A stretch of DNA of 64,000 nt from Mycobacterium sp. Marseille-P9652 (GCF_902652685.1 NZ_CACRUY010000007.1:62001-126000); one strand, 5' to 3'. Positions 20,351 to 31,095 are shown, counted from the first letter of the stretch. Notes: generated by a model from the sequence alone, not told the origin. Numbers and translations: made by a program.

Positions 20351-21055
20351 TCAGGCGGCGTCGAGTATCGCCTTGTCCGATCGCCAGTGGTACACCGACG
20401 GGGTGCAGCCGTGCATCAGGGCCAGGTCGACCGCGTCGACCATGGCCTGCAACGGTCCGGGTTTGCGCAGCTGGCGGGCGGCCACGGCCACCCGCACGAT
20501 GCCCTCGCGGCGGGCGATGCGCTCGGCCGACAGCACCACCATGCGACACCACCACGGCTCGGTCAAAAATCCCTCCCCGATGCCGAGCACCCGGGTGCGG
20601 ACGGTCTGGTGACGAACCAGATCGGTGATGCCGTGCAGATCGGCGAGCAGACGAAAACCGTTCTGCGGCAGCGCCTTCACCACGCCCGGTGACACGACCC
20701 AGCCGGGCGCCGCGAACAGCCTGGTCCGCAGGCCCAGGTGCTCGAGCACCCGGTCGGCCGCCATCAACTTCAGGTTGGCCTCGTGCGCCCGCAGCACGGC
20801 GAACTCGCCGCGGCGTTTCTTGGTGGCCGGGTCGTCGTAACCGTGCAGCACGATGGCGTCGCCGCCGGCGCGGCGTGCGGTCAGCCACTCAACGGTGTGC
20901 GGATCGTGGTCGAGCCGGTAGTCATTCTTGAGCCGGGGGGCCACCAGCAACGAGAGGGGGACGCCGCGGGCGTCCATTTGCGCGCAGAACGCCTCGACGT
21001 CGCCGAGGGTGCGTTCGCCGATCCCCGAGACCGAGACGATCAATTTTCCAGACAC
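20351..21055 (-). CDS. DUF2334 / polysaccharide deacetylase-like protein
   Basis: A 234-residue protein, equivalent to Rv0784, with the (beta/alpha)-barrel layout of NodB-like deacetylases: LIVSVSGIGERTLGDVEAFC at the start, VPLSLLVAPRLKNDYRLD, then GDAIVLHGYDD and RLFAAPGWVVSP. The D and H residues typical of DUF2334 proteins are present, but substrate and activity are unknown. I take the GTG at 21055; the frame upstream runs into the divergent emrB leader. It is probably cotranscribed with the KstD-like gene. Confidence 0.8.
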   Translation of the reverse strand: MSGKLIVSVSGIGERTLGDVEAFCAQMDARGVPLSLLVAPRLKNDYRLDHDPHTVEWLTARRAGGDAIVLHGYDDPATKKRRGEFAVLRAHEANLKLMAADRVLEHLGLRTRLFAAPGWVVSPGVVKALPQNGFRLLADLHGITDLVRHQTVRTRVLGIGEGFLTEPWWCRMVVLSAERIARREGIVRVAVAARQLRKPGPLQAMVDAVDLALMHGCTPSVYHWRSDKAILDAA

Positions 21056-21241
21056 ACCCGCAGTTTGCCGATCCCAGGTTTCAGGACGGTGAAGGACACG
21101 CTGACAGCAGGCGTATATACCGCGCCGCCGACGCCCAGCAAAGCCCCGGCGACGTGCGGAAAGGAGCGCAAGAACGCGGTCGTCCAGCAAACACCCGTCC
21201 CGGCCCGGCCGGGCGATCGGTTCGATATGCTAAGCAACGCC

Positions 21242-22867
21242 ATGGAGAAGGCCCATTCCGCAGCGGCCGATGCCCCGCCGTCCGCCGCACCCGCCGAGCA
21301 GCAGGGCGAATTCGCCTACCCCGACCGGCTCGACGCCGGGCTGCTGAAGGTCGCCGGTGTCTGCATCCTGGCCACCGTGATGGCGATCCTCGACGTCACC
21401 ATCGTCAGCGTCGCGCAACGCACCTTCATTCAGGAATTTGGCTCGTCGCAGGCCGTCGTCGGATGGACGATGACGGGCTACTCACTCGCCCTGGCCACCG
21501 TGATCCCGATCACCGGGTGGGCGGCCGACCGCTTCGGCACCAAACGACTGTTCATGGGCTCCGTCGCCGCGTTCACAATGGGCTCGATACTGTGCGCGCT
21601 GGCGTGGAACATCCTGTCACTCATCGCCTTCCGGATGGTCCAGGGCGTCGGCGGCGGGATGCTGCTGCCGCTGGGCTTCATGATCTTGACGCGCGAAGCG
21701 GGGCCGAGGCGGCTGGGTCGGCTGATGTCCATATTGAGCATTCCCATGCTGCTCGCGCCAATCTGCGGGCCGATTTTGGGCGGCTGGCTCATCGGTGTCG
21801 CCAGCTGGCGGTGGATCTTTTTGATCAATCTGCCCTTCGGGATCATCACCCTGATCCTCGCGGCCGTCGTGTTCCCGAGGGATCACGCGGCCCGGTCGGA
21901 GACCTTCGACGTCGTCGGCGTGCTGCTGCTCTCCCCCGGCCTGGCGACCTTCTTGTTCGCCGTGTCGTCCATCCCGGGCCGTGGGACCGTGGCCGACCGC
22001 CACGTGGTGATACCGGCGATCATCGGGCTGGCCCTGGTGGCCGCCTTCGTGGTGCACGCCTGGCGCCGCACGGATCACCCGCTCATCGACCTGCGACTGT
22101 TCCGCAATCCCGTGCTCACGCAGGCCAACGTGACGATGCTGATCTTCGCCGTGGCGTTCTTCGGCGCCGCCCTGCTGCTGCCCAGCTACTTCCAGCAGGT
22201 CCTGCACAACACGCCGATGCAGGCGGGCGTCCACATGATCCCGCAGGGGTTGGGTGCCATGATCACCATGCGGCTCACGGGGCCATGGGTGGACCGGCAG
22301 GGTCCGGGCAAGATTGTGTTGGTCGGCATCGTGCTGATCACCGTCGGCCTCGGCACCTTCGCGTTCGGCATCGCCCGGCAGGCGCACTACCTGCCGACCC
22401 TGCTGATCGCACTGACGATCACGGGCCTGGGCATGGGGTGCACCATGATGCCGCTCTCGGTCGCCTCGGTGCAGGCCCTGGCGCCGCACCAGATCGCGCG
22501 CGGCACAACGCTGATCAGCGTCAGCCAGCAGGTCGGCGGCTCGGTGGGCACCGCGCTGATGTCGATGGTTCTGACCAACCAGTTCAACCGCAGCGAGAAC
22601 ATCGCCGCGGCGAACAAGATCGCGGCGCTGCAGCAGCAGGCCCCGGTCACCGGTGTTCCCGTCGACCAGTCCGCCCTGCCGCGGGAATCCCTGATGCCCG
22701 GGTTCTCCGCCGACGTGCTGCACGACCTTTCCCACGCGTACACAGTGGTGTTCATGATCGCCGTCGCGCTGGTCATCTCCACCATCGTCCCGGCGTTTTT
22801 CCTGCCGAAGGCGCCGGCAGATCCCGTGCCCTACGAGGAGTTCGCTGCGCGACCTGAATGGTCGTAA
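21242..22867 (+). CDS. emrB: DHA2-family multidrug exporter EmrB
   Basis: A 541-residue major facilitator protein of the 14-helix DHA2 group, a proton-driven drug exporter of the inner membrane (M. tuberculosis Rv0783c). After a ~35-residue cytoplasmic leader the helices begin with VAGVCILATVMAILDVTIVS. The antiporter motif ILDVTIVSVA (TM1), GWAADRFGTKRLF (loop 2-3) and the motif C region PICGPILGGWLIGVASWRWI are clear. ATG 21242 is chosen; ATG 21227 in frame would add MLSNA. Its last 37 bases overlap the convergent oligopeptidase gene. No regulator gene is adjacent. Confidence 0.93.
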   Translation: MEKAHSAAADAPPSAAPAEQQGEFAYPDRLDAGLLKVAGVCILATVMAILDVTIVSVAQRTFIQEFGSSQAVVGWTMTGYSLALATVIPITGWAADRFGTKRLFMGSVAAFTMGSILCALAWNILSLIAFRMVQGVGGGMLLPLGFMILTREAGPRRLGRLMSILSIPMLLAPICGPILGGWLIGVASWRWIFLINLPFGIITLILAAVVFPRDHAARSETFDVVGVLLLSPGLATFLFAVSSIPGRGTVADRHVVIPAIIGLALVAAFVVHAWRRTDHPLIDLRLFRNPVLTQANVTMLIFAVAFFGAALLLPSYFQQVLHNTPMQAGVHMIPQGLGAMITMRLTGPWVDRQGPGKIVLVGIVLITVGLGTFAFGIARQAHYLPTLLIALTITGLGMGCTMMPLSVASVQALAPHQIARGTTLISVSQQVGGSVGTALMSMVLTNQFNRSENIAAANKIAALQQQAPVTGVPVDQSALPRESLMPGFSADVLHDLSHAYTVVFMIAVALVISTIVPAFFLPKAPADPVPYEEFAARPEWS

Positions 22868-24987
22868 CGGTCCGGATCGGCGACGGCCAGCAGCCAGGCG
22901 TACTGGAAAGCAGTTTCCTGCCAGGCTTTGTAGCGGCCGCTGACGCCGCCGTGGCCGGCGTTCATCTGGGTCTTCAACAGGACGGGCTTGCCGTCGGGGT
23001 TGGCGTGCCGTAACGCCGCCACCCATTTGGCCGGCTCCACATAGTAGACCCGGGTGTCGTTGAGCGACGTCATCGCCAGGATCTGGGGATATGGCCTGGC
23101 CGCGACGTTCTCGTAGGGCGAGTAGGACTTCATGTAGAAGTAGACGTCCTTGTCGCTCAATGGGTTTCCCCACTCGTCCCACTCGGTGACCGTCAGCGGC
23201 AACGAGGGATCCAGGATGGTGGTGAGCGGGTCGACGAAGGGAACCTGGGCGAGGATGCCGGCGAACAGTTCGGGCGCCAAATTAGCCACCGCGCCCACCA
23301 GCAGACCACCGGCACTGCCGCCCAAAGCCACCAGTTTACCCGCGCCCGTGATCCCCGAATCGATCAAATGCTTTGCCGCCGCGACGAAGTCGGTGAAGGT
23401 GTTCTTCTTCTCGAGCAACTTCCCGTGCTCGTACCACAGCCGTCCCATTTCACCGCCGCCCCGCACGTGGGCGATGACGAAGACCATGCCCCGGTCCAGC
23501 AGGGACAACCTCGCGATGGAAAAGCTTGGGTCCGTGCAAATCTCGTAGGCGCCGTACCCGTACAGCAGCGTCGGCGCGGGTAACTCGATGCCGGCGCGAT
23601 GGATGATCGAGAGCGGGATGCGGGTGCCGTCGTGGGCGACAGCCCACTCGCGTCGTTCGACGTAGTCCTCGGGCCGGTATCCGCCGAGCACCGGTTGCTC
23701 GCGCAGCAGCGTGCGCTGCCCGGTGGTGAGGTCGACGTCGTAGATGCGGGCGGGCGTAGCGAGAGAGCCCGCGCCGATCCGCAGCTTGGGCGCATCCCAC
23801 ATCGGGTTCCAGCCGAGGCCGACCGACATCAGCTCCGAGTCGAACGCGAGTTCCTGCGGTTCACCGTATCCACCGTCGGAATCCAACGGCCACAGCTGGA
23901 TTCGCGGCAGGGCCGCCCGCCGGTAGCTCACCACCAGGTGGCCGGCGAAGGCGTCCACGCCGTCGATCCGGACGTCGTCGCGGTGCGGGATCAACGTGCG
24001 TTGCCGGGTCGGCTCGCTCACCGGCGCCTCGGCGAGCGTGAAGTTGACCGCGCCGTCGTTGTGCAGGATCAGGAAACGATCCTCGCCGCCGACCACCGCG
24101 TGTTCCACCGAATATTCCACGCCGTCGCGGCGGGGCAGCACGACGGTGAACCGCGCATGCGGATCGGCCGCGTCCGCGTAGCGCATCTCGGTCGTGATCG
24201 ACGATCCGGCGGCGATCAGGACGTAGGCGTCGCTGCGGGTAAGTCCCACACCGAGCCAAAAACGTTCGTCGGCTTCGTGATACACCAACTCGGGATCCGC
24301 CCCGGAGCCGAGTCGGTAGCGCCACACCTTGTCCGGGCGGTGGGCCGCATCCAGGGTCAGGTAGTACACCGTGTTGTTGTCGGCCGCCCACGTCGCGCCC
24401 GCCGCGATGTCGGCGATTTCGTCCGGGTACAACTCGCCGGTGCGAAGATCCTTGAACCGCAACGTGTAACGTTCGTCGCCGACGGTGTCGACGGAGTACG
24501 CGAGCAGGTTGCCATCCAGGCTCACCCGCGCCGCGCCGAGCGCGAAGAACTCGTGACCCTCCGCCTCGGCGTTGGAGTCGAGCATCACCTGCTCGCCGGG
24601 GATCTCGGTCGTCTCGTCGAGCACCGGCGGATCCCAGTCGTCCGGATCGGCGACGGGACAACGGCACTGGACTCGGTACTGCTTGCCCTCGAAGGTGCGG
24701 GCGTAATACCACCACTGGCCCAGACGGGTCGGGACCGAGAGATCGGTCTCCTTGGTGCGCGATTTGATTTCGTCGAAGATCTTCTGCCGCAACGGTTCCA
24801 GGTCGGCCAACATTTCGTCGACATAGGAGTTCTCCGCCTCGAGGTGGGCGATGACCTCCGGGTTGTCCTTGTCGCGCAGCCATTCGTACGGGTCGAGGAA
24901 CACGTCTCCGTGGAACTCGCGCGGGGTCTCCACCCGCTTGGCCGGCGGGGGCAGAGGGGCGCCGCTCATGCGCGCGGGCCGATCCAT
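22831..24987 (-). CDS. ptrB: Oligopeptidase B / prolyl oligopeptidase family, intact
   Basis: A 718-residue serine peptidase of family S9A that cleaves short peptides after basic residues. The N-terminal ~400 residues form the beta-propeller lid ([20 protein letters not shown] at the start). The C-terminal hydrolase has the nucleophile in [15 protein letters not shown] near residue 560 and the catalytic His in [11 protein letters not shown] near 685. In M. tuberculosis the equivalent is split into ptrBa and ptrBb (Rv0781/Rv0782); here it is one frame with no break. The first 22 bases overlap the end of purC, so it is probably coupled to that gene. Confidence 0.95.
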   Translation of the reverse strand: MDRPARMSGAPLPPPAKRVETPREFHGDVFLDPYEWLRDKDNPEVIAHLEAENSYVDEMLADLEPLRQKIFDEIKSRTKETDLSVPTRLGQWWYYARTFEGKQYRVQCRCPVADPDDWDPPVLDETTEIPGEQVMLDSNAEAEGHEFFALGAARVSLDGNLLAYSVDTVGDERYTLRFKDLRTGELYPDEIADIAAGATWAADNNTVYYLTLDAAHRPDKVWRYRLGSGADPELVYHEADERFWLGVGLTRSDAYVLIAAGSSITTEMRYADAADPHARFTVVLPRRDGVEYSVEHAVVGGEDRFLILHNDGAVNFTLAEAPVSEPTRQRTLIPHRDDVRIDGVDAFAGHLVVSYRRAALPRIQLWPLDSDGGYGEPQELAFDSELMSVGLGWNPMWDAPKLRIGAGSLATPARIYDVDLTTGQRTLLREQPVLGGYRPEDYVERREWAVAHDGTRIPLSIIHRAGIELPAPTLLYGYGAYEICTDPSFSIARLSLLDRGMVFVIAHVRGGGEMGRLWYEHGKLLEKKNTFTDFVAAAKHLIDSGITGAGKLVALGGSAGGLLVGAVANLAPELFAGILAQVPFVDPLTTILDPSLPLTVTEWDEWGNPLSDKDVYFYMKSYSPYENVAARPYPQILAMTSLNDTRVYYVEPAKWVAALRHANPDGKPVLLKTQMNAGHGGVSGRYKAWQETAFQYAWLLAVADPDRYDHSGRAANSS

Positions 24988-25859
24988 TCGCCGAAACTCA
25001 TACCCGAAATCCGTTCGTAGGCCTCTATGTACCGCTCCCGGGTCGCAGCGACGATGTCGTCGGGCAGGGGGGGCGGCGGTTGCGAACCGTGGCGGTCCCA
25101 GCCGGACTCCGGGCTGGTGAGCCAGTTGCGGACGAACTGTTTGTCGAAGCTGGCCTGCACGACGCCGGGCCGGTAGTCGTCCGCCGGCCAGTACCGCGAC
25201 GAGTCGGGCGTGAAGATCTCATCGGCCAGCACCAGGTTTCCGTCGGGGTCGGTGCCGAATTCGAACTTGGTGTCGGCGATGATGATTCCCTTCGTCAGAG
25301 CGTGTTCGGCGGCCTGTTCGTAGATGCGCAGCGTCCGGTTGCGCAATTCGTCGGCGCGCGCCGCGCCCACCAGCTCGACGACCCGGTCGAACGAGATGTT
25401 CTCGTCGTGATCCCCCAGCGCCGCCTTCGTCGCCGGGGTGAACAGCGGCTCGGCGAAGCGGCTCGCCTCCACCAGACCGGCCGGCAGGGCGATTCCGCAG
25501 ACATTCCCGGTGGCCTGGTAGTCGAGCAGCCCCGAGCCGGTCAGGTAACCGCGGGCCACACATTCGACCGGGAGCATCTCCAGGCGCCGCACCACCAGCG
25601 CACGGCCCAGCGCCTCGTCGGGAATCCGCGGGTCGTCCGGCGGGCCGGCCAGGTGGTTCGGCGCGTCGACGAGGTCGAAGAAGAAGACGCTCATCGCGGT
25701 CAGGATGCGGCCCTTGTCCGGAATCGTGCTGTCGAGCACGTAGTCGTAGGCGGAGATCCGGTCGGTGGCGACCAGCAGCAGGTGCTCGTCGTCGACGCGG
25801 TAGATCTCCCGGACCTTGCCGCTCGCCAGGTGCTCGTAATCGGACAACGCGGGACGCAT
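24966..25859 (-). CDS. purC: SAICAR synthetase PurC
   Basis: A 297-residue phosphoribosylaminoimidazole-succinocarboxamide synthase, the ATP-dependent step joining aspartate to CAIR. Signatures are [26 protein letters not shown] at residues 13-38 (ATP loop), [13 protein letters not shown] near 100, [11 protein letters not shown] near 155 and the second signature [22 protein letters not shown] near 195. It starts at ATG 25859 and is divergent from a membrane-protein gene across 51 bases. The end overlaps ptrB by 22 bases. Confidence 0.98.
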   Translation of the reverse strand: MRPALSDYEHLASGKVREIYRVDDEHLLLVATDRISAYDYVLDSTIPDKGRILTAMSVFFFDLVDAPNHLAGPPDDPRIPDEALGRALVVRRLEMLPVECVARGYLTGSGLLDYQATGNVCGIALPAGLVEASRFAEPLFTPATKAALGDHDENISFDRVVELVGAARADELRNRTLRIYEQAAEHALTKGIIIADTKFEFGTDPDGNLVLADEIFTPDSSRYWPADDYRPGVVQASFDKQFVRNWLTSPESGWDRHGSQPPPPLPDDIVAATRERYIEAYERISGMSFGEWIGPRA

Positions 25860-25910
25860 CCGGCCAGCCTATCCGGCAGCTAACCGTCGATCCTGTGCTG
25901 GTATGGGGCT

Positions 25911-26531
25911 ATGACTTCGCGGTACTTGCCCTACTCGACCCGACCCGGCCGGCTGATCGCCCAGTTTCTCAGCGACGTCGCCATCTTCTTCTGGACCGCG
26001 ATATGGCTCCTCGTGGGGACCGCCGTGCACGACGCGATCGCGACCATCGCGGAGGCCGGCCAGCAGGTGGAGAGCGGCGCGAACGGCATCGCCGGCAATC
26101 TCGCGTCGGCGGGCCACGGGGCGCAGCACATTCCGCTCGTCGGCGATCCGGTCAGCAAGTCGCTCGACTCGGCGAGCAAGGCCGCCCTCGACCTCGCCGG
26201 GGCCGGGCACAGCCTGAATTCGACGGCGAGTTGGCTGGCGATCCTGCTCGCGATGGCGGTGGCCGCGCCGCCCATCCTCGCCGTCGCCGGGCCGTGGCTT
26301 TTCCTTCGGCTGAGGTTCTTTCGGCGCAAGCTGACCGTCACCTCGCTGGCCGCGACCGCGGCCGGTCAGCAACTGCTGGCGCTGCGGGCGCTCACCAACC
26401 GGCCGCCACGCAAGCTGACGGCCGTCAGCGCGGACCCGGTCGGCGGGTGGCGCCACGAGGACCCCGCGACCATGCGGGCGCTCGCCGCGCTCGAACTCCG
26501 CGCGGCCGGGGTCCGGCTTCGCGCGGAATGA
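25911..26531 (+). CDS. Conserved two-helix membrane protein
   Basis: A 206-residue membrane protein with hydrophobic segments near 20-42 (FLSDVAIFFWTAIWLLVGTA) and 105-133 (WLAILLAMAVAAPPILAVAG), separated by an Ala/Gly/Ser-rich extracytoplasmic loop. The remainder is a basic cytoplasmic tail. It is equivalent to Rv0779c, of unknown function. It is divergent from purC. The final 107 bases overlap the convergent transporter gene, so one of the two C-termini may be variable or annotated too long. Confidence 0.82.
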   Translation: MTSRYLPYSTRPGRLIAQFLSDVAIFFWTAIWLLVGTAVHDAIATIAEAGQQVESGANGIAGNLASAGHGAQHIPLVGDPVSKSLDSASKAALDLAGAGHSLNSTASWLAILLAMAVAAPPILAVAGPWLFLRLRFFRRKLTVTSLAATAAGQQLLALRALTNRPPRKLTAVSADPVGGWRHEDPATMRALAALELRAAGVRLRAE

Positions 26532-27510
26532 CGAGCACGCGCCAGAGCCGCAGCAGGCCCGCGATCGCGACGATCAGCCACACCGCCAGCGCGTCCCAGA
26601 AGAACACCAGCGACACCGTTTTCAGGGCGGGGCGGTTGAGCTCGCCCGCCATCGCGTAGGTGGCGGCCGAATACATGCCCAGCGGGAACACCAGCGACCA
26701 CCAGACGCCGGCGAAGTGGAGCACCTCGGGCCGCCGGCCGATTCGGTGCAGCGCGAAGTAGATCAGCGGCGGGATCCACAGGGTGGCCGCGACCCACGTC
26801 ACCACCGTGATCCCGCGCAAGCCTCCGAACAACCACTGCGGCGCCTCGTGGTGGATGTAGTAGCCGCAAAGGGTTGCGATCGCGAGACCGCCCATCAGGA
26901 TCCACGCGTCGGGCTCGAACCCATCGCGGTGTTGTCGCTCGCTGACCGCCCGCCACAGGATCAGCCACGTCATCAGCGCGTAGATGCCCAGGGCCACAAG
27001 CCACACCGGGACCGCGATCGCGAGCCACCACCGATGACCGGTGTGGTGGGCGACCTGAGCCATCAGGATCGCCAGGCCCGACGTTCCGACGCTGCCCAGC
27101 TCCCACGCCCCGTGCGCGTGGTCGCGCAGTTCCGTCCACCGGCGCGCCCGCATGTTGCGCGCGGTCAGCGCGATCAGCACCAGCCAGGAGGACAGGGCCA
27201 CCGCTCCAAGCACCCGCAGCACGGCCAGGTGAGCCGACAGGCGGGCGTCGACGACGGCGCACGCGGCGACGAACGTGAACAGGCGCAAGGTGACGTCTGG
27301 TTTGGTCAGGTCCCAACGGGCCGCGCGGCGCCTACCGATCACCGCCGCGACCACCACGGTCAGGACGACGAGAGCGGCCGTGGCCAGGACACCGAGAACG
27401 TCGCTGATCCAGCGGTACCCGTGGTCGCGGGCGGCGATCGACAGTATCCCCGTCGCCATCACGGCGGCGAACACGTCCGGTGTCGGCTCGACGCGCGCGA
27501 GCCGGGCCAT
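26425..27510 (-). CDS. TehA/SLAC1-type (TDT) transporter
   Basis: A 361-residue protein with about ten membrane helices, resembling the tellurite-resistance/dicarboxylate transporter family (TehA, Mae1, SLAC1 anion channels). The opening PDVFAAVMATGILSIA matches the family's first helix, and LILWRAVSERQHRDGFEPDAWILMGGLAIATL and WWSLVFPLGMYSAATYAM are further family-like stretches. The ATG at 27510 shares a base with the cyp126 stop, so it is translationally coupled. The last ~35 residues are Arg/Pro-rich and lie antisense to the membrane gene at 25911. I do not recall it at this place in M. tuberculosis. The transported anion is unknown. Confidence 0.85.
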   Translation of the reverse strand: MARLARVEPTPDVFAAVMATGILSIAARDHGYRWISDVLGVLATAALVVLTVVVAAVIGRRRAARWDLTKPDVTLRLFTFVAACAVVDARLSAHLAVLRVLGAVALSSWLVLIALTARNMRARRWTELRDHAHGAWELGSVGTSGLAILMAQVAHHTGHRWWLAIAVPVWLVALGIYALMTWLILWRAVSERQHRDGFEPDAWILMGGLAIATLCGYYIHHEAPQWLFGGLRGITVVTWVAATLWIPPLIYFALHRIGRRPEVLHFAGVWWSLVFPLGMYSAATYAMAGELNRPALKTVSLVFFWDALAVWLIVAIAGLLRLWRVLVIPREAGPRPRGVRARRAPAWSRGPRGATRRPGPR

Positions 27511-28757
27511 CACCGCTCCCCGAGCAGTTCCACGACGAGGTGGCGGATGCCGGTGTGCCGGTTGCTCCGCGTCCATTCGACCGGCCGCACCACCCGCACA
27601 CCCGAGAAGCGCGTCAGCAGCTCCTCGAACAGCACCCGCAACTCCAGGCGCGCGAGGTTGGCGCCCAGGCAGTAGTGCACGCCCTGGCCAAACCCCAAGT
27701 GCGGATTGGGTTTTCTGGTGATGTCGAACTCGTCGGCGCGGGGGAAGACGCCGGCGTCCCGGTTGGCCGAGCCCTCCCAGACCTGAACCTTTTGTCCCGC
27801 GCCGATCCGGTGACCGCCGAGGGTGACATCGCGGGTGGCGGTGCGCCGCTTGGACGGCGACGGCGACGTCCACCGCACCATCTCCTCGACGGCGGTGGGC
27901 AGCCCAACCGGATCCGCACGAAGGGAACGCCATTGCTGCGGGTGTTCGGCGAGCGCCAGCAGGCCGCCCGCGACGGCGTTGCGCGTCGTCTCGGCGCCGG
28001 CGCTGAACAGCAGGCTGAAGAACAGGTACAGCTCGAGGTCGGACAGCGCGGGCGCATCCGCATCTTCGACGGTCGCGTTGGCGACCACCGACAACATGTC
28101 GTCGGTAGGGTTCGCGCGCTTGGCCGCGATCAATTCCTGGCCGTACGCGTACATCCGCGACCCGGCCTCTTCGACCGACAGCTGCGAGAGGTTGGCCTTG
28201 CGGGAGCCACCGAAATCGAATTGGGGCTCGATCGCCTCGAACAGCCAATGCCGTTCGGAATCAGGCACTCCCAGCAGGATGCAGATCATCTGCATCGGCA
28301 GTTCCGCCGCGATGTCGACCAGGAAGTCGAAGGGCTCGCCGGGCGCCACCGCGTCCAGCAACCGGCGCGCCCGGGCCCTCAGGTCGTCCTCGACGCGGCG
28401 GATCATCCGCGGTGTCAGCCCGGAGCTCACCAGCCGCCGGATCTGCGAGTGTCGCGGGTCGTCCATCATGTTGAGCACCTGGCCCGCGATCGCCAGGTCC
28501 TGCAGGAGGGTGCCGCCGTACGGCCGCTGCCCGCCGGTGACCGACGAATATGTCACCGGATCCTTCAGCACCTCAAGGGTTTCCGCGTACGTGGCGACCG
28601 ACCAGAAGCCCTCGCCATCGGGAGTGTTGTCCGTGGGCTCGTGCCAGTAGACCGGCGCCTCGCGCCGGTGCACCGCGAACAGGTCGTGCGGGAACCCGTT
28701 GGCGAAGTTGTCCAGGTCGGTGAAGTCGATGTCGGCGAGCGCGCCGGCGAGCGTCAC
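27510..28757 (-). CDS. cyp126: Cytochrome P450 CYP126
   Basis: A 415-residue soluble P450 monooxygenase. The I-helix oxygen-activation motif is [12 protein letters not shown] near residue 245, the K-helix ExxR is EEMVRW near 290 and the haem loop [15 protein letters not shown] places the axial cysteine at about 363. It matches the order and length of Rv0778 (CYP126), between purB and the Rv0779c homologue. Its GTG start overlaps the purB stop (GTGA) and its end overlaps the transporter start. No redox partner is adjacent; the ferredoxin at 45067 could serve. The substrate is unknown. Confidence 0.93.
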   Translation of the reverse strand: MTLAGALADIDFTDLDNFANGFPHDLFAVHRREAPVYWHEPTDNTPDGEGFWSVATYAETLEVLKDPVTYSSVTGGQRPYGGTLLQDLAIAGQVLNMMDDPRHSQIRRLVSSGLTPRMIRRVEDDLRARARRLLDAVAPGEPFDFLVDIAAELPMQMICILLGVPDSERHWLFEAIEPQFDFGGSRKANLSQLSVEEAGSRMYAYGQELIAAKRANPTDDMLSVVANATVEDADAPALSDLELYLFFSLLFSAGAETTRNAVAGGLLALAEHPQQWRSLRADPVGLPTAVEEMVRWTSPSPSKRRTATRDVTLGGHRIGAGQKVQVWEGSANRDAGVFPRADEFDITRKPNPHLGFGQGVHYCLGANLARLELRVLFEELLTRFSGVRVVRPVEWTRSNRHTGIRHLVVELLGER

Positions 28758-30172
28758 AGGATCTGCCCCGGTGTGTACTTGGCCGCGTCCGGATGCCGGC
28801 TCACCAGCTGCTCGACGGCCGCGACCACCTCGTCCACCTGATCACCGGCGGCGCCCGTGAACGCCTGCCTGTCGGCCAGCGCGGCGTCCAGTCCCGCCCG
28901 GTCCAGCGGCAGCCGCTCGTCGGCGGCCAACCGGTCGAGCAGGTCGGGTTCGGCGCCGCGCTCGCGCATGGCCAGTGCGGTGGCGACGGCGTGTTCGCGG
29001 ATGACGTGATGGGCTGCCTCGCGGCCCATTCCGGCGCGCACCGCCGCGATCAGCACCTTGGTGGTGGCCAGGAAGGGCAGGTAGCGGTCGAGCTCGCGCT
29101 GGATGACGGCCGGGTACGCGCCGAACTCGTCGAGCACCGTCAGGAACGTCTCGATCTGCCCGTCGATCGCAAAGAAGCTGTCCGGCAACGCAACCCGTCG
29201 CACCACCGAGCAGAACACGTCGCCCTCGTTCCACTGCGCGCCCGCCAGTTCGGCCGCCATGGAGGCGTACCCCCGGAGCACGACCTGCAGTCCGTTGACG
29301 CGCTCGCAGCTGCGGGTGTTCATCTTGTGCGGCATCGCCGACGAGCCGACCTGTCCCTCGGCGAAACCCTCGGTGACGAGTTCGTGCCCGGCCATGAGCC
29401 GGATGGTGTGGGCCAGCGACGACGGTCCGGCGCCGAGCTGGACGAGCGCCGAGACCACGTCGTGGTCCAGCGAGCGCGGATACACCTGCCCGACGCTCGT
29501 CAAAACCTCTGAGAAGCCGAGGAATTCGGCGACCCGCCGCTCGAGCTCGGCGAGCTTGGCGGCGTCACCGCCCAGCAAGTCGAGCATGTCCTGCGCGGTG
29601 CCCATCGGGCCCTTGATGCCGCGCAGCGGGTAGCGGTCGATCAACTCCCGCAGCCGGGTCAGCGCGATCAGCGTCTCCTGGGCCGCGGACGCGAACCGCT
29701 TGCCCAGCGTGGTGGCCTGCGCGGCGACGTTGTGGCTGCGCCCCGCCATCACCAGGTCACGGTAGGTCACCGCCCGCTCGGCGAGCCGCGCCGCCACGGC
29801 CACCCCGTGCGAGAAGACCAACTCCAGCGACCGCCGGACCTGCAACTGTTCGACGTTCTCCGTGAGGTCGCGGCTCGTCATGCCCTTGTGCACCTGCTCG
29901 TGACCGGCCAGCGCGTTGAACTCCTCGATGCGCGCCTTGACGTCGTGGCGCAACGTGCGCTCGCGGGCCGCGATCGAGGCCAGGTCGACGTCCTCGAGCA
30001 CCCGCTCGTAGTCGGCGACCGCCTCCGGGGGCACGTCCACGCCCAGTTCCGCCTGCGCCCGAAGCACCGCCAGCCACAACCGCCGCTCGGCGACGACCTT
30101 GGCTTCCGGCGACCAGATCGCGACCATCTCGGCGCTGGCGTAACGGCCGGCCAGCACGTTCGGAATGCTCAC
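28754..30172 (-). CDS. purB: Adenylosuccinate lyase PurB
   Basis: A 472-residue lyase acting twice in purine synthesis (SAICAR to AICAR, adenylosuccinate to AMP). The fumarase-superfamily signature [16 protein letters not shown] is near residue 278, and [14 protein letters not shown] near 85 and [16 protein letters not shown] near 130 form the other active-site walls. I start at GTG 30172, giving [17 protein letters not shown] and the same length as the tuberculosis enzyme; TTG at 30178 is in frame but unnecessary. It heads a coupled unit purB-cyp126-transporter. Confidence 0.97.
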   Translation of the reverse strand: MSIPNVLAGRYASAEMVAIWSPEAKVVAERRLWLAVLRAQAELGVDVPPEAVADYERVLEDVDLASIAARERTLRHDVKARIEEFNALAGHEQVHKGMTSRDLTENVEQLQVRRSLELVFSHGVAVAARLAERAVTYRDLVMAGRSHNVAAQATTLGKRFASAAQETLIALTRLRELIDRYPLRGIKGPMGTAQDMLDLLGGDAAKLAELERRVAEFLGFSEVLTSVGQVYPRSLDHDVVSALVQLGAGPSSLAHTIRLMAGHELVTEGFAEGQVGSSAMPHKMNTRSCERVNGLQVVLRGYASMAAELAGAQWNEGDVFCSVVRRVALPDSFFAIDGQIETFLTVLDEFGAYPAVIQRELDRYLPFLATTKVLIAAVRAGMGREAAHHVIREHAVATALAMRERGAEPDLLDRLAADERLPLDRAGLDAALADRQAFTGAAGDQVDEVVAAVEQLVSRHPDAAKYTPGQIL

Positions 30173-30210
30173 AAACACACAGCTTACGATCGCGGCCGTT
30201 CGTCGCTGGC

Positions 30211-30270
30211 CGAGCGCCCCGCCAGCCGGGCGCGGCGCGTCGAGCGCCCGGCCAGCCGGGCTCTCGGCCT
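30211..30270. repeat. 30-bp tandem repeat upstream of purB
   Basis: Two 30-base units begin CGAGCGCCCCGCCAGCCGGG (30211) and CGAGCGCCCGGCCAGCCGGG (30241); the first 21 bases differ at one position, and the tails diverge. They lie in the 136-base gap between divergent purB and the DUF429 gene, so they may influence either promoter. Confidence 0.6.
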
Positions 30271-30308
30271 CCCCGCCAAGCGAGCCGGAGCCGACCTACC
30301 CTGAGCGG

Positions 30309-31043
30309 GTGTACTTCGCGGGCGTCGACCTCGCCTGGGCCGGACGCAACCCCACCGGGGTGGCCGTGCTCGACGCGGACGGCAGGCTGGTCCACCTCGG
30401 CGCGGTGCGCGAGGACGCGTCGATCGTCGCCGCCCTGTCGCCGTACGTCCGGGGCGAGTGCCTGGTCGCCTTCGACGCGCCGCTGGTGGTGAACAACCCC
30501 ACGGGCCAGCGGCCCGCGGAGGCCGCGCTCAACCGCGACTTCCGCCGGTTCGAGGCGGGCGCGCACCCCTGCAACACCGCCAAGCCCGAATTCGCCGACG
30601 GGCCCCGGGCGGCCCGGCTCGCCGACGCGCTCGGCCTCGACATCGACCCGCGGTCGGCGGCCGCGCGCCGCGCCATCGAGGTCTATCCGCATGCGGCGAC
30701 CGTCGTCCTGTTCCGGCTGGCGCGGACGCTCAAGTACAAGGCCAAGCCTGGCCGCACCCTCGACGGGCTCCGGTCGGAGCTCGTGCTGCTGATGGACGGC
30801 ATCGAACGCCTCGCGGACACCGCGGTGCCCCTGGGCGTCGAACACCATGCCGGGTGGGGCGAGCTGCGCCGGCAGGTGGTCGCGGCTCAACGCAAGAGCG
30901 AGCTGCGCCGCGTCGAGGATCCCGTCGACGCCGTCGTCTGCGCCTACGTCGCGCTGTACGCGGAGCGCCGCCCGGAGCGCATCACGCTGTACGGCGACCA
31001 TGCGACCGGCTACATCGTGACGCCGTCGCTGTCGTCGATTTAG
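30309..31043 (+). CDS. DUF429 family protein
   Basis: A 244-residue protein of the RNase H-like DUF429 family (M. tuberculosis Rv0776c). It opens FAGVDLAWAGRNPTGVAVLD, then has VAFDAPLVVNNPTGQRPAE and a C-terminal EDPVDAVVCAYVALYAERR. The acidic residues D8, D58 and the late D/E match the positions that bind metal in this fold, suggesting nuclease or ATPase-like chemistry, but no activity is established. The GTG at 30309 is chosen; the frame before it falls in the repeats upstream of purB. Confidence 0.83.
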   Translation: MYFAGVDLAWAGRNPTGVAVLDADGRLVHLGAVREDASIVAALSPYVRGECLVAFDAPLVVNNPTGQRPAEAALNRDFRRFEAGAHPCNTAKPEFADGPRAARLADALGLDIDPRSAAARRAIEVYPHAATVVLFRLARTLKYKAKPGRTLDGLRSELVLLMDGIERLADTAVPLGVEHHAGWGELRRQVVAAQRKSELRRVEDPVDAVVCAYVALYAERRPERITLYGDHATGYIVTPSLSSI

Positions 31044-31087
31044 TGGCGATCGCAAGCGCGGCGGAGCCGGGCGATGCGGGTCGCCAC
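31043..31087. terminator. Inverted repeat between convergent genes
   Basis: GTGGCGA at 31043-31049 pairs with TCGCCAC at 31081-31087, with further pairing possible inside (ATCGC with GCGAT). It lies at the stop of the DUF429 gene and just before the end of the convergent tetR gene, so a shared terminator is likely. Confidence 0.45.
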
Positions 31088-31095
31088 CATCGAGG

